This document shows, piece after piece, positions 41,489 to 50,954 of a stretch of DNA of 64,000 bases (positions are counted from its first letter, which is position 1; each line of letters starts with the position of its first letter). The notes beneath the pieces were generated by a model that made no database searches, was not told where the DNA came from, and was given only the letters and a program-made list of their open reading frames with translations. The translations under genes were made by a program, and so were the position numbers. Source of the stretch: Umezawaea tangerina (lineage in GTDB: Bacteria > Actinomycetota > Actinomycetes > Mycobacteriales > Pseudonocardiaceae); the NCBI RefSeq assembly GCF_003002815.1, contig NZ_PVTF01000001.1:186001-250000 (forward strand), in the 5' to 3' direction.

Positions 41489-42973
41489 GTGATGAGCAGT
41501 CGTGACACCTCTCGGCCGGTCGGCACGGTCGCGGTGTGGGGGACCTTCGATCTCGACAACTTCGGGGACCACCTCTTCCCGCGGGTCACCGAGCAGGAGA
41601 TCACCCGCCGCCTCGACGGCTGGCGCGTGCGCCCCTTTTCCCCCTTCGGTGCGGAGCACCCCTGTCGGATGGACGGGGGGTTCATCGCCGAGGCGCTCGG
41701 CGACTGGTCCCCGGTCCGGGTCGAGCAGCTGGCCGAGTCGGCCGACCTGACCCTCATCGGCGGCGGCGAGATCGTCCACTTCCAGGACGAGCTGCTGGCA
41801 GGCGCGTACCACACGACTCCGCAGGTCCTGGCCGGTCGCGCGCCCAGCCGGTTCTTCGTGGACGGCCTCGGGGACTACGAGAAGGACCACCCGGTGGTCT
41901 GGAACGCGGTCGGCATCCCGTTCGTGCCGGACGCCGAGAAGGCCGGGATGATCAAGGACGCGGTGTCGCGCCGCGAGTACACCGCCGTGCGCGACGAGCT
42001 GTCCCTGGAACGCCTGCGCGCGTGCGGCGTCGAGGGCGACGTGGCGCTGGTGCCGGACCTCGGCTTCCTGCTGGACCGGCTGGTCGACCCCAAGGTGCTC
42101 GACGAGCGGCTGCGGTACCTCAAGTTCATGGGCTGGTTCCCCAACGACCGGCCGGCCATGGTCGTGCAGGCCAACCGGTCCGCCGTGCACCAGGTGGCCG
42201 GGATCGCGAAGGTGCTCGACTGGGCGCTGGACGAGGGCATCGTCGGCGACGTCGTGCTGATGGAGACCGGCCCGTGCCACGGCGACGACCTGTTCGCCGA
42301 CGCGCTCCAGCAGAAGCTGCCGACCCGCACCGTGCACCGGCTGCCCGGCGGCCAGCCGCCGGAGGACATCCTCGCGGCGATCTGGGGTTCGGCCGGTGTG
42401 GTCGCGATGAGCTTCCACGCCAACATCGCCGCGTTCGTCTACGGCAAGCCGTGGGTGGTCCTGGACCTGTCCGACCAGAGCAAGCTCCGCGCGCTCGCCG
42501 ACACGATGGGCCACCCCGACCAGCGCGGCACCGACGAGGACACGCTGGCGAACGCCATCAGGGCCGCCTTCGGCCGCGAGCCCGACCCGGAACGCCTGCG
42601 CGGCCTCCAGGCGAAGGTGGACGCGCACTTCGACCGGATAGCCGAGCTGGCGATGAGGTCGTGGCAGGAGCGCGGTGGTGACGCGGCGGCCAGGATCGCG
42701 GACCTCACCCGGCAGAACAACCTGCTGCGCCAGGCGAACCAGCAGCTGCGCAAGCGGCAGATCGCGGAACGCCGGGTGCTCGTCGACCGGGTCGAGGAGA
42801 CCCGCGACGAGCTGGACCAGCTCAGCGCGCGGTGGAACGCCGCCGTCGACGAGATCAACAACCGCTACCAGCACGACAGCAAGGAGCTGCAGGCCCTGCA
42901 GAACACCAAGCTGATCCGGTGGAGCCAGCCGCTGCGCTCGGTCTACGGCCGGATCCGGAGGTCCGGCTCGTGA
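41489..42973 (+). CDS. Polysaccharide pyruvyl transferase-family protein with C-terminal coiled coil
   Basis: 494 residues. The N-terminal polysaccharide pyruvyl transferase domain (about 12-370) has GTFDLDNFGDHLFPRV, LIGGGEIVHF, YTAVRDELSLERL and MSFHANIAAFVYGKPWV. A coiled-coil segment (about 405-475; LTRQNNLLRQANQQLRKRQ) and a basic tail follow. It should add pyruvate ketals to a surface glycan, or act as a related GT-B transferase. The stop overlaps the start of the glycosyltransferase gene (GTGA), so the products are likely made in equal amounts. Confidence 0.85.
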   Translation: MMSSRDTSRPVGTVAVWGTFDLDNFGDHLFPRVTEQEITRRLDGWRVRPFSPFGAEHPCRMDGGFIAEALGDWSPVRVEQLAESADLTLIGGGEIVHFQDELLAGAYHTTPQVLAGRAPSRFFVDGLGDYEKDHPVVWNAVGIPFVPDAEKAGMIKDAVSRREYTAVRDELSLERLRACGVEGDVALVPDLGFLLDRLVDPKVLDERLRYLKFMGWFPNDRPAMVVQANRSAVHQVAGIAKVLDWALDEGIVGDVVLMETGPCHGDDLFADALQQKLPTRTVHRLPGGQPPEDILAAIWGSAGVVAMSFHANIAAFVYGKPWVVLDLSDQSKLRALADTMGHPDQRGTDEDTLANAIRAAFGREPDPERLRGLQAKVDAHFDRIAELAMRSWQERGGDAAARIADLTRQNNLLRQANQQLRKRQIAERRVLVDRVEETRDELDQLSARWNAAVDEINNRYQHDSKELQALQNTKLIRWSQPLRSVYGRIRRSGS

Positions 42974-44943
42974 CCGACACGGCCTACGACGCCGAGGTCC
43001 CCCCGAGAGTCTCGATCGTGCTGGTGTCCTACGGCGGTCGCAGCATGCTCAACGCCTGCCTCTACCTGGTCGCCGAGCACACGCCGCTGCCGCACGAGGT
43101 CATCGTGGTGGACAGCGGTTCCAAGGACGGCACGGACCAGTGGGTCGCCGAGCACATGCGCGGCGCCCGCGGCCACGTGGTCGGCCGCAACATCGGCTTC
43201 GGCTCGGGCTGCAACCTCGGTGTGGTCGACGCCCGCGCGCCGTACGTGCTGTTCCTCAACGCGGACGTCGAGGTCGGCCCCGGCTGGCTCGAACCGCTGG
43301 TGGACGTGCTCGACACGCAGGAGCACGTCGCCGCGGTCGCGCCGATCATGCGCGACCAGACCGGTGCGATCCAGGAGTACGGGTCCGTCGTCGGCGCGGA
43401 CGGCTGGTGCCGCGCGTGGGGCGACGGCGCGCCGCTGGTGAACCAGGACGCGCTGTTCCCGCACGCCGTCGACTACGCGTCGGCCGCGTGCCTGCTGGTG
43501 CGGCGGCGGGCGTTCAACGCCGTCGGCGGGTTCTCCACCGAGTACGACACCGCCTACTTCGAGGACGTCGACCTGGCTTTCCTGCTGCGGCGGGCGGGGT
43601 GGGACGTGGCGGTCGACCCGCGCAGCACCGTGGTGCACCAGCGGCACGGCTCGTCGGACGGCTCGACGGCCAAGGACCTGATGGAGCTCAACCGCAGCAC
43701 CTTCCTGCGCCGCTGGGGTTCCACGCTCGCCGGGCGGCCGATGCTGCCCGCCCCGGACAAGGGCTCGCACACGTTCTACTACGCCCGCGACATCCTGGCC
43801 GACGCCCGGATCCTGGTCGTGGACGACCGGGTGCCCAACGCCGACCGCGGCAGCGGGGACCCGCGCACGCAACGGCTCCTGGAGACGTTGGCCGCGCCCG
43901 ACCGCCGGGTCACGTTCCTCGCCAGGGACATCCTGCGGGCCGAGGCCTACGCGCCCGCGCTGCTGGAGCTGGGCGTGGAAGCGGTGTGGCAGCACGCGAA
44001 CCCGTTCCAGGTGCTGCGCGAACGCGCCGGGCTGTACGACGTCGTGATCGTCATGCGGCCGCACAACTACTCGTGGATCGCCGAGGCCGTGGCGGAGAGC
44101 CAGCCGCAGGCGGTCAAGGTCTACGACTCGGAGTCGCTGTTCTTCCGCCGCGCCGAGCAGTACGTCGGCGTCGCGAAGACCGCGGCCGAGCGGGAGAGGC
44201 TGCGCCGCGAGGCGGACGAGCAGCGCGAGGTCGAGGAGGCCGCGTTCCGCTGGGCCGACGTCGGCGTGTGCGTGACGGAGGTGGAGGCCGAGTGGGCGGC
44301 GAAGATCGCGCCCGACGCGTCGATCCGCGTCGCGGGCTACCCGGTGGACATCGCCGACCAGGTGCCCGGTCTCGGTGAGCGCGACGGGATCGCGTTCTTC
44401 GGCGGGTTCATGGGCGGTGCGGGCAGTCCGAACGAGGTCGCCGTGCTGGAGCTGGTCGACGAGGTGCTGCCCGCGCTGTGGCGCGAGCACCCCGGCCTCA
44501 AGCTGGCCGTCGTCGGCGCCGACCCGACCCCTTCGGTGCGGGCGCTGGAGTCCGACCTGGTCGACGTCGTCGGCCGGGTGCCGAACCCGGCGTGGTGGCT
44601 CGGGCGGCTGCGGGTCCAGGTCGTGCCGATGCGCCTGGGCGCCGGGATCAAGCTGAAGTTCCTCGACTCCATGGCCGCCGGGCTGCCGTTCGTGACGACC
44701 CCGGTCGGCGCGGAAGGCCTGCGGCTGGGCGACCTGACGAAGCACCTCGTCGGCACGTCCAACGCGGAGCTGGTCGAGCTCACCAGCGCGTTGCTGTCCG
44801 ACGACGCGCTGTGGACCGACGTGCAGCAGGAGCTGCTGGGGATCGCGCGGAACTGGTTCTCCCGCACGGCGTTCCGCAACGAGATCGACGAGGTCCTCGC
44901 CGACTGCGGCGTCGTGCCGACCGGGGTCGTGCGGACCCGCTGA
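42970..44943 (+). CDS. Dual glycosyltransferase: GT2 (GT-A) domain fused to a GT4-like (GT-B) domain
   Basis: 657 residues. The N-terminal GT2 domain (about 10-275) has VSIVLVSYGGRSMLNACLYL, VVDSGSKDGT, the metal-binding FLNADVEVGPGW (DxD-like) and FEDVDLAFLLRRAG. The C-terminal half (about 285-640) resembles GT4: ILVVDDRVPNADRGSGDPRT, FFGGFMGGAGSPNEVA, VVPMRLGAGIKLKFLDSMAA and GLPFVTTPVGAEGL. It probably adds two successive sugars to an envelope glycan. GTG start overlaps the pyruvyl transferase stop. Ends in a strong terminator. Confidence 0.88.
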   Translation: MTDTAYDAEVPPRVSIVLVSYGGRSMLNACLYLVAEHTPLPHEVIVVDSGSKDGTDQWVAEHMRGARGHVVGRNIGFGSGCNLGVVDARAPYVLFLNADVEVGPGWLEPLVDVLDTQEHVAAVAPIMRDQTGAIQEYGSVVGADGWCRAWGDGAPLVNQDALFPHAVDYASAACLLVRRRAFNAVGGFSTEYDTAYFEDVDLAFLLRRAGWDVAVDPRSTVVHQRHGSSDGSTAKDLMELNRSTFLRRWGSTLAGRPMLPAPDKGSHTFYYARDILADARILVVDDRVPNADRGSGDPRTQRLLETLAAPDRRVTFLARDILRAEAYAPALLELGVEAVWQHANPFQVLRERAGLYDVVIVMRPHNYSWIAEAVAESQPQAVKVYDSESLFFRRAEQYVGVAKTAAERERLRREADEQREVEEAAFRWADVGVCVTEVEAEWAAKIAPDASIRVAGYPVDIADQVPGLGERDGIAFFGGFMGGAGSPNEVAVLELVDEVLPALWREHPGLKLAVVGADPTPSVRALESDLVDVVGRVPNPAWWLGRLRVQVVPMRLGAGIKLKFLDSMAAGLPFVTTPVGAEGLRLGDLTKHLVGTSNAELVELTSALLSDDALWTDVQQELLGIARNWFSRTAFRNEIDEVLADCGVVPTGVVRTR

Positions 44944-44949
44944 ACGCGG

Positions 44950-44986
44950 AAGCGGCGCCCCACCCGGATCGGGTGGGGCGCCGCTT
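44950..44986. terminator. Strong bidirectional terminator
   Basis: Perfect 16-bp stem (AAGCGGCGCCCCACCC with its complement) and 5-base loop, 7 bases after the glycosyltransferase stop and 12 bases from the end of the convergent SHOCT gene. Confidence 0.85.
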
Positions 44987-44997
44987 CGCGGGACCGG

Positions 44998-46185
44998 TCA
45001 GCTCGTGGCCGGGTACTTGTCCAGCTGGCGCTTGAGCAGCGCGTCGAACGCCGCCTTCACCGCGGCCTCGTCGGCGCCGTAGGCCTCGACGCGCACCACG
45101 AACTCCTTGCTGATGTAGTGCGCGCGGTAGGTCGCGGTCGTGTTGAACGCCGTGATCGGCAGGTGCCGGACGGGCACGTTCTTCGCGCTCGTCGGCAGCA
45201 GCTCGAACTGCGCGGACTGGTACAGGTTCTCGACCGCCGTCAGCGTGGCGGCGGGGTTGTTGCTCTTGAACGCCCAGATCCCCTGCGACAGCTTGGCCGC
45301 CTCGTCCTGGCCGACCGCGAACCGCACGTCGGTCACGCCGGACTGCTGGAGCAGCTGCGCTTCCTCGAACGTCGGCACCTTCGCGACCAGCGCGTCGGCG
45401 ATGTCCAGCGTCTTGAACTGGTTCGTCTTGCCCTGCACCTCGACGAACGGCCCGTCCGGCGTCTTGCGCACCGGCGGCGGGGACGGCGGGGTGCTGGAGG
45501 TCGGCGGCGGGGTGGAGCTGGTGCTCTGGCCGCCCGCGTTGTTGCTGCTGTTGCCGCGCCCCCACAGGAAGTACGCGCCGACGCCACCGCCCACGAGCAG
45601 CAGCACCACCAGGACGATCGCGATGATCTTGCCCTTGCCACCACCGCTGTCGCTGTCGGTGAACACCTCGGGGCCCTGGACGTTCGCCCAGACGTTGCCG
45701 TCGGAACCGTCCGACGACCCCCACGGCGGGGCGGACGCGTCCTGCCACGCGGGTGCGGGCGGCTGCTGCGGGAAGATCTGCGCCGGGAAGCCGCCGCTGG
45801 GCGTCCCGGTCGGCACGACCTGGGTGCGCTCGCTGTCGTTGGGCTGGACCGGCCGCACGAACTGGGTGCGCTCGGAGTCCGGGTTCCCCGAGGACGGTGG
45901 CTGCGCCGGGGTGGTGCCCGGCCGCACGACCTGGGTCTTCTCGGCGTCACCCGGCTGCACGACCTGGGTCGCCTCGGACGGCTCGGTCTGGCCCCACCGG
46001 AACGGGGGCGGGAACGGGCCGGGAGGCGGCTGCGGCGGTTGTTGCTGCTGCTGAGGGGCCCCGCCGGGTAGTGCTTGCGCGGCGGTGGCAAGGACTTCAT
46101 CGCGGCGAAGACGGTAGTCGTCCGCGGAGATCTGCCCTGCTGCCAGCGCTCGATCGAGCTGTTGCAGGTCCTCTTGCCAGGACAT
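44998..46185 (-). CDS. SHOCT-domain, proline-rich, single-TM protein with four TQ(V/F)V repeats (paralogue A)
   Basis: 395 residues: SHOCT-like N-terminal helices (about 3-33, LQQLDRALAAGQISADDYRL), a Gln/Pro-rich cytoplasmic linker with four motifs EATQVVQP, EKTQVVRP, ERTQFVRP and ERTQVVPT (Thr73, 84, 107, 121), a TM helix (about 185-210), a Ser/Thr/Pro stalk, and an extracellular alpha/beta domain (about 245-395). The same plan recurs at 47981-48967. The repeated acidic-x-Thr-Gln-hydrophobic motif fits the reported preference of PknB-type kinases. Function unknown. GAAGGGG precedes the ATG. Confidence 0.78.
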   Translation of the reverse strand: MSWQEDLQQLDRALAAGQISADDYRLRRDEVLATAAQALPGGAPQQQQQPPQPPPGPFPPPFRWGQTEPSEATQVVQPGDAEKTQVVRPGTTPAQPPSSGNPDSERTQFVRPVQPNDSERTQVVPTGTPSGGFPAQIFPQQPPAPAWQDASAPPWGSSDGSDGNVWANVQGPEVFTDSDSGGGKGKIIAIVLVVLLLVGGGVGAYFLWGRGNSSNNAGGQSTSSTPPPTSSTPPSPPPVRKTPDGPFVEVQGKTNQFKTLDIADALVAKVPTFEEAQLLQQSGVTDVRFAVGQDEAAKLSQGIWAFKSNNPAATLTAVENLYQSAQFELLPTSAKNVPVRHLPITAFNTTATYRAHYISKEFVVRVEAYGADEAAVKAAFDALLKRQLDKYPATS

Positions 46186-46310
46186 CTGGCCCCTTCCACG
46201 TAGCGATAGCAGAGGCCATTGTTACCGAGCCCGTCCTGCTACTCACATCGAATGCCCTACATCGCAATCATGTTGGTGTCCGGAGGCGGTCTCAATTGGC
46301 GGCCGAGCCG

Positions 46311-47981
46311 TCAACCAGCCTTGATCACCAGACTGATGCGGTAGAGCTGATCTTCTGATCCCACGAGTACAACGCCATCTTCGACTCCCGGTCGCGCGAC
46401 GGCGTTCCAGCCCCCGCGTCCGGTGCCGCGAGTGGTGCTCGCCACATCGGCACGGGGCACGTCCACCGCACCACCGCCGACCACCTCGCTGCTCCCGTCG
46501 ACCACCAGGACGCAGTCGGCGGCCTCCCCGTCGAGCACCGCCCAGCCTGCGATCTTGCTGTTGCCCACCACCGGTCCGGTCTCCACCGCACCGGCCGTCC
46601 TGGAGACGCCCGACGGACCGGGCAGCTCCTTGACGCGGCTCATGTCGACCAGCGAGCCGAGCTCGTACCGACCGCACCCCAGCGTGAAGTCGTCCGAGAA
46701 CGGGTAGGCCTTCATCGAGCGCAGCACCGGCAGGACCTTCGTGCTCCAGTTCATCGAGTCGATGACCGCGCGCGCGTCGACCCGCATGGCCACCGCGAGC
46801 ATCGGTTGCCGGGGGTAGTTCTCCCGCACCGCCGTCGCCTGCGCGCTGCCCACCGCGTACGTCATCACGGCCACGGTGAGAGCGAGCGGCACGACATGGT
46901 GCCGCGCGAGCCTGGGTCCGCGCAACACCAGCAGCACCAGCAAAGCACAGGCGCCCAGCAGCGCCACCATCGCGTAGCGCGGACCGAGCGCCTCGGCGGT
47001 GCCCAGCCGCGACCGGCTGAACCCGACCATGATCGCCACCAGCACGACGTGGAACGCGAGCGCGAACCAGCCCGAGTCGTCCACAGTGGACTGAGCGGGT
47101 CGGGCACCCTTCTTCGGCAGGGCTTGGAACACGACGAACGCGAACACGGCCGCGGTGAGCGTGCCGGTCGCGAACGCCACGTCCGTGCTGCGCGCCGCCC
47201 ACACCTGGCCGAGCATCGCGAGTGCCGTGCCGAGCATCGTGTCCACGCCGACGAGCGTCGACGACGGGTAGCCCGGCTGGCGCGACGGCAGCAGCCAGAG
47301 CGCCAGCGTGAGCACGCCGAAACCGATCGGCAGCACGAAGCGCCACAGCTCGTCGCGGCGCAGCCACGCCATCATCGCCAGCGAGACCCAGATCGGGAAC
47401 GCGGCGCCGTGGCCGAAGCAGCCGATCACGCCGAACACGACGGCCACCGCGGTGTTGCCGCGGTGCGCGAACCGCAGCGCCAGCACCGCGGGCACGATGC
47501 CGACCAGCCAGTGCACACCGCTCATGCCCATGCCGAAGAACTCGAGCGCGCTGGAGGAGAACAGCAGCGCGGACAGGCACGCGATCACGGCGACGCGGGC
47601 GTTCCCGGTCAGCCGGGCGGGGAGCATCGACACCAGGGTCGCGAACAGCACCAGCACCAGCGCGACGCTGAACAGGCCGAGCGCCTGGTTGGCCGCGTCG
47701 AAGAGCTTGGCGTCCAACCAGAAGACCGGCCCGACCAGCGCGATCGGGTGTTCGTTGTACAGCTTGAACAACGCGAGCGGCCGCAGGACCCCGTCGTCGC
47801 CGGTGACCTTCGCGAGGATCGCCCAGTAGTCGTTGAAGTTCATCTTCGGCGAGCGGATCGCCTCGGCCGTGGCCAGCAGGACCGGGATGGGGACGAGCAG
47901 CCAGAGGAGCGCGCGCGGCGCCCGTGGAGCCCGGTCCACCGGACGGAGCACTTCCGTCCGCTGGTCTTCGACCGCCGTCAT
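46311..47981 (-). CDS. Polytopic membrane protein (about 10-11 TM), possible envelope-glycan enzyme or flippase-like protein
   Basis: 556 residues. A cytoplasmic start is followed by about ten hydrophobic segments (residues 25-410) and a soluble C-terminal domain (about 420-556). Early polar motifs include MNFNDYWAILAK and KLYNEHPIAL; this style of TM1 loop resembles GT-C glycosyltransferases and their relatives, but no signature is decisive. Its ATG overlaps the upstream SHOCT protein's TGA (TGATG), so both are co-translated. A second SHOCT paralogue is encoded downstream after 125 bp. Function unknown. Confidence 0.72.
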   Translation of the reverse strand: MTAVEDQRTEVLRPVDRAPRAPRALLWLLVPIPVLLATAEAIRSPKMNFNDYWAILAKVTGDDGVLRPLALFKLYNEHPIALVGPVFWLDAKLFDAANQALGLFSVALVLVLFATLVSMLPARLTGNARVAVIACLSALLFSSSALEFFGMGMSGVHWLVGIVPAVLALRFAHRGNTAVAVVFGVIGCFGHGAAFPIWVSLAMMAWLRRDELWRFVLPIGFGVLTLALWLLPSRQPGYPSSTLVGVDTMLGTALAMLGQVWAARSTDVAFATGTLTAAVFAFVVFQALPKKGARPAQSTVDDSGWFALAFHVVLVAIMVGFSRSRLGTAEALGPRYAMVALLGACALLVLLVLRGPRLARHHVVPLALTVAVMTYAVGSAQATAVRENYPRQPMLAVAMRVDARAVIDSMNWSTKVLPVLRSMKAYPFSDDFTLGCGRYELGSLVDMSRVKELPGPSGVSRTAGAVETGPVVGNSKIAGWAVLDGEAADCVLVVDGSSEVVGGGAVDVPRADVASTTRGTGRGGWNAVARPGVEDGVVLVGSEDQLYRISLVIKAG

Positions 47982-48967
47982 CAACCGACCCGGACCGTTC
48001 CGAGCACCTTCTGCACGAACTCGTTGAACTTCTTCGCCACGTCCTGGTCCGGGATCGTGCTGGGCCCCGCGGTGGCGACGCGGACCGTGACCGGGCCCGA
48101 GGTGTAGATGCCGCGGTACATGAACTGGTCGGACACCGCGAGCTTCATCAGCGACACCGACTCCGGCACGTCGATCTGCTCCACAGTGGACATCCCCGCC
48201 GCGACCTGGTTGTCCACCAGCGTCGAGGAGAGCTTCTTCGCCGAGTCCGCGTCCTTGGCCACGTACACCGCCACCGCGTACGCCAGACCGCTGTCGGTGC
48301 TCGACTTGTCGTAGATCTTGTCGACGCCCGCGGCCTCCAGCGCCTTGACGTCCTTGTCCGACAGGATCTTCGCGTCCTTGGCCTTCGCCAGCGTGTACTC
48401 GCCGTTCTTCGCGTTCGCCTTGCCGGGCGGCTCCGGCACCGCGGCCAGGTTCGCGGGCGGACCGGGCGGCGTGGCCGACGACGACGCGGCCGTGCTCGAC
48501 GCGGCCGTGGTCGTGTCGCCCATGCCGCCGTTGAGGCCGAACCAGAACACGCCGCCGCCGATCACGACGAACGCCAGCACACCGATCAGCACGTACACGG
48601 CGACCTTCGGGCTCTTGCCCGAACCCGAGTCGAACACCTCCGGCCCGTGCATCCCCGGCATCCCGCGCGGCGGGCTCTGCTCGCCCCACGGCGGCGGCGT
48701 CTGCTGGGGCCCGAACTGCTGCGGTCCGGTGGGAAACCCGACCGGCCGCACCTTCTGCGTCTGCTCGGGGTCGGAGAACTGGTTGGTCCGAATGATCCCG
48801 GTCTGCTCCGGGTCGGACGGCTGGCTGGCCTGCCACCGCATGGGTGCAGGTCCTCCGCCGGACGCCGCGGCAAGTAGCTCGTCGCGACGTGACCGATGCT
48901 GGTCCGGGGTGATCCGCCCGGCGGCCAGCGCCTCGTCCAGAGCGCTCAGCTCTTCCTGCCAGCCCAT
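47981..48967 (-). CDS. SHOCT-domain, single-TM protein (paralogue B)
   Basis: 328 residues with the plan of the 44998-46185 protein: SHOCT-like N-terminus (WQEELSALDEALAAGRITPD), a linker with two related motifs (PEQTGIIR, Thr56; PEQTQKVRP, Thr70), Pro/Gly-rich stretch, TM helix (about 125-147), Ala/Ser/Thr stalk and an extracellular domain. GAGAGGG precedes the ATG. First gene of a unit with the polytopic membrane protein, which it overlaps. The 352-bp region upstream (48968-49319) shows only promoter-like intergenic sequence and shadow reading frames. Confidence 0.78.
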   Translation of the reverse strand: MGWQEELSALDEALAAGRITPDQHRSRRDELLAAASGGGPAPMRWQASQPSDPEQTGIIRTNQFSDPEQTQKVRPVGFPTGPQQFGPQQTPPPWGEQSPPRGMPGMHGPEVFDSGSGKSPKVAVYVLIGVLAFVVIGGGVFWFGLNGGMGDTTTAASSTAASSSATPPGPPANLAAVPEPPGKANAKNGEYTLAKAKDAKILSDKDVKALEAAGVDKIYDKSSTDSGLAYAVAVYVAKDADSAKKLSSTLVDNQVAAGMSTVEQIDVPESVSLMKLAVSDQFMYRGIYTSGPVTVRVATAGPSTIPDQDVAKKFNEFVQKVLGTVRVG

Positions 48968-49319
48968 CTGAAAACCCTCTCGGCGATCTGTCCGCGACAC
49001 CGCGCGGACGGGCCCGTGTTGTGGCCGTTCGGAACCAAGTCCATCAAGTGGCCAAGCCGAGTGAGCGTATCTTGATCCGCCCTCCGCACACAGACCAGCC
49101 GGTCCAGCAAACCCGCAGGTGAAGCGGGCTACCACCGGACGACTTCGGCAAGGCGCCGCGGACGCCGCGGCCTGGCGCGCAACGGGGCAAGAGCGAGCTC
49201 TCCGACGGGGCTTGCGCCAGCGTCGGTCGCCCGGTCGACCTCGGAGCTCGCGTACGGCTGAGCAGTCGGTCGATCGGGTGGACGGCACCCAGGCGCTGGA
49301 CCACCGGCTTGTCGCAGGA

Positions 49320-49544
49320 CTAGCCGCGACAAGCCGGTGGTGTGTAGTGGTCCGCACGCGCCGATCGGAGAAACCTGTTCCAGGTGAACGGGGGGAATGC
49401 CAGGATCTCGCCGTGCTTGTTCCGTGAATTGCGCACCAAGGCTGAATTGTTCGCCATTGCGACCTCCACGCAGTCACCGGTCGCGTTGCTGGCCGAACTC
49501 TTCCGCCAAGAACTGTCCGGAACCTCCGCCGCGTATCGTTCCAC
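49320..49544 (-). CDS. DUF397-family small protein
   Basis: 74 residues. DUF397 signature: SSWRKSSASNATGDCVEVAM, then LVRNSRNKHGEILAF and a terminal TWNRFLRSA. Such proteins are nearly always encoded with XRE-DUF5753 regulators in actinomycetes and are thought to act with them. That partner lies just upstream at 49855-50724. The GTG at 49544 is chosen because GGAGGGGG lies 7 bases before it. The 310-bp gap 49545-49854 between the two genes shows no further gene. Confidence 0.82.
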   Translation of the reverse strand: MERYAAEVPDSSWRKSSASNATGDCVEVAMANNSALVRNSRNKHGEILAFPPFTWNRFLRSARADHYTPPACRG

Positions 49545-49854
49545 CGTTGTCCCCCTCCGTTTGGCCGTCACCGTTCCGGATGGGCTTCCCGGTACGACGT
49601 GACCAGTGCTGCAACGGTAGGCAGGCACAACCCGGCCATGCGTCAGCCGCGCTCCTCTGCTCCCCGTGGCTGCGGATCGCTCCAAGACAAACGTATGACG
49701 CCTTAGACGGCCTTTCTACCGCCGGGAGGGGGAGCGTCGATAGAAGTGACAAGGGTTGCGGTTACTAGTGGTGAGTATGCCGGACTGCGTTGTGCCGATC
49801 GGTAGAGCGGTCTAGTCCTTTTGCTGTGACCGCAAATCTGCGGTGGGCGGGTTG

Positions 49855-50724
49855 TCAGGTCGGTAGTTCGGCGATCAACCGGTCGATGGTGGCGTCGAAC
49901 TGGTCGCCCGCGATCGACAAACCCTCCAGTGTCACGAAGTACTCGACGTACTGACTGGCGGTCTGGGGCTCGTTCTCGAGGAGGATGTCGCGCGTGGCCT
50001 GCTCGATCTGCACCACGTAGTCGGTGTTCTCGTAGTCGTCCGGCAGGAACTCGAGTACCGAGAAGGAGTTCTCCATACCTGGGCGAACGCCGATGCTGAA
50101 CGGGAGTACGTGGATGTCCACCGACGGGTACCTGCTCACTTCCTTCAGGTGGAGGAGCTGTTCCCGCATTACCGTAGCTCCACCTATTTGCCGCCGAAGC
50201 GTCGATTCGTCCAGGACGAAGGAGAACCGGGGCCCGTTCTCCCTGGTGAGCAGATGCTGACGTTGCATTCGCACTTCGACTCTGGACTGGGTGACCTCAG
50301 GGTCGGTTTCGTACGAGTCGAACATCGCTTCAGCGTATTCCCTGGTCTGCAGCAGGCCGGGAATGAAGAGGAACTGGAACTGGCGAACCAGGGATGCGGA
50401 CTCCTGAAATCCCAGGAACTGGATGAAGTCGGGCTTCAAGTGGTTCTTGTACTTGTCCCACCACGAGCTCTTCTTGCTCGACCTGGCCATGTCCAGTAGT
50501 TCATTAGTCTTTTTTGCATCAGTTACCTTGTATTGCCCGAGCAATGCCTTCAGGTCGGTGATTCCGATTCCGACGGCGCCGGTCTCAATTCTGATGATTT
50601 TCGAGGCTGACCATTCTAGTAAATCTGCCACCTCCTTTTGCGTGAGACCCGCGTGCTCGCGCGCGCGACGGAGTTCGGCCCGAAGCTTGCGCTGCTGCGC
50701 TACTGGGTTGAGCTGGTGTGTCAT
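49855..50724 (-). CDS. XRE-family regulator with DUF5753 domain
   Basis: 289 residues. HTH about 12-68 (LRRAREHAGLTQKEVADLLE, WSASKIIRIETG) and a DUF5753 domain (about 95-285; QFLFIPGLLQTREYAEAMF, RMQRQHLL, LHVLPF-type motif as IHVLPFSIGVRPGMENSF). AGGAGGG lies 7 bases before the ATG. It pairs with the downstream DUF397 gene. The first half has many A/T-ending codons compared with the window, hinting at recent transfer. Ligand and targets unknown. Confidence 0.9.
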   Translation of the reverse strand: MTHQLNPVAQQRKLRAELRRAREHAGLTQKEVADLLEWSASKIIRIETGAVGIGITDLKALLGQYKVTDAKKTNELLDMARSSKKSSWWDKYKNHLKPDFIQFLGFQESASLVRQFQFLFIPGLLQTREYAEAMFDSYETDPEVTQSRVEVRMQRQHLLTRENGPRFSFVLDESTLRRQIGGATVMREQLLHLKEVSRYPSVDIHVLPFSIGVRPGMENSFSVLEFLPDDYENTDYVVQIEQATRDILLENEPQTASQYVEYFVTLEGLSIAGDQFDATIDRLIAELPT

Positions 50725-50954
50725 GCCGACCCTCCTGTCGACCGCCAGCTGCCTGTGTGCCACATAGCTACTTGGCACCTGACAGCTATGGACGTAGCAG
50801 ACAGCGAGCATCTATCGTGCTTACTAACACAACGTAGCGTGTCGGTCCAGCTGCTCCCACTCCGGCCCCTCTCACTCCGGTTCCTCCACTTGATCTTCAG
50901 CTCTCCACCTGATCTTCAGATCGTCGGATCCCCCGTGCTTGATCGGAGTTGCTC

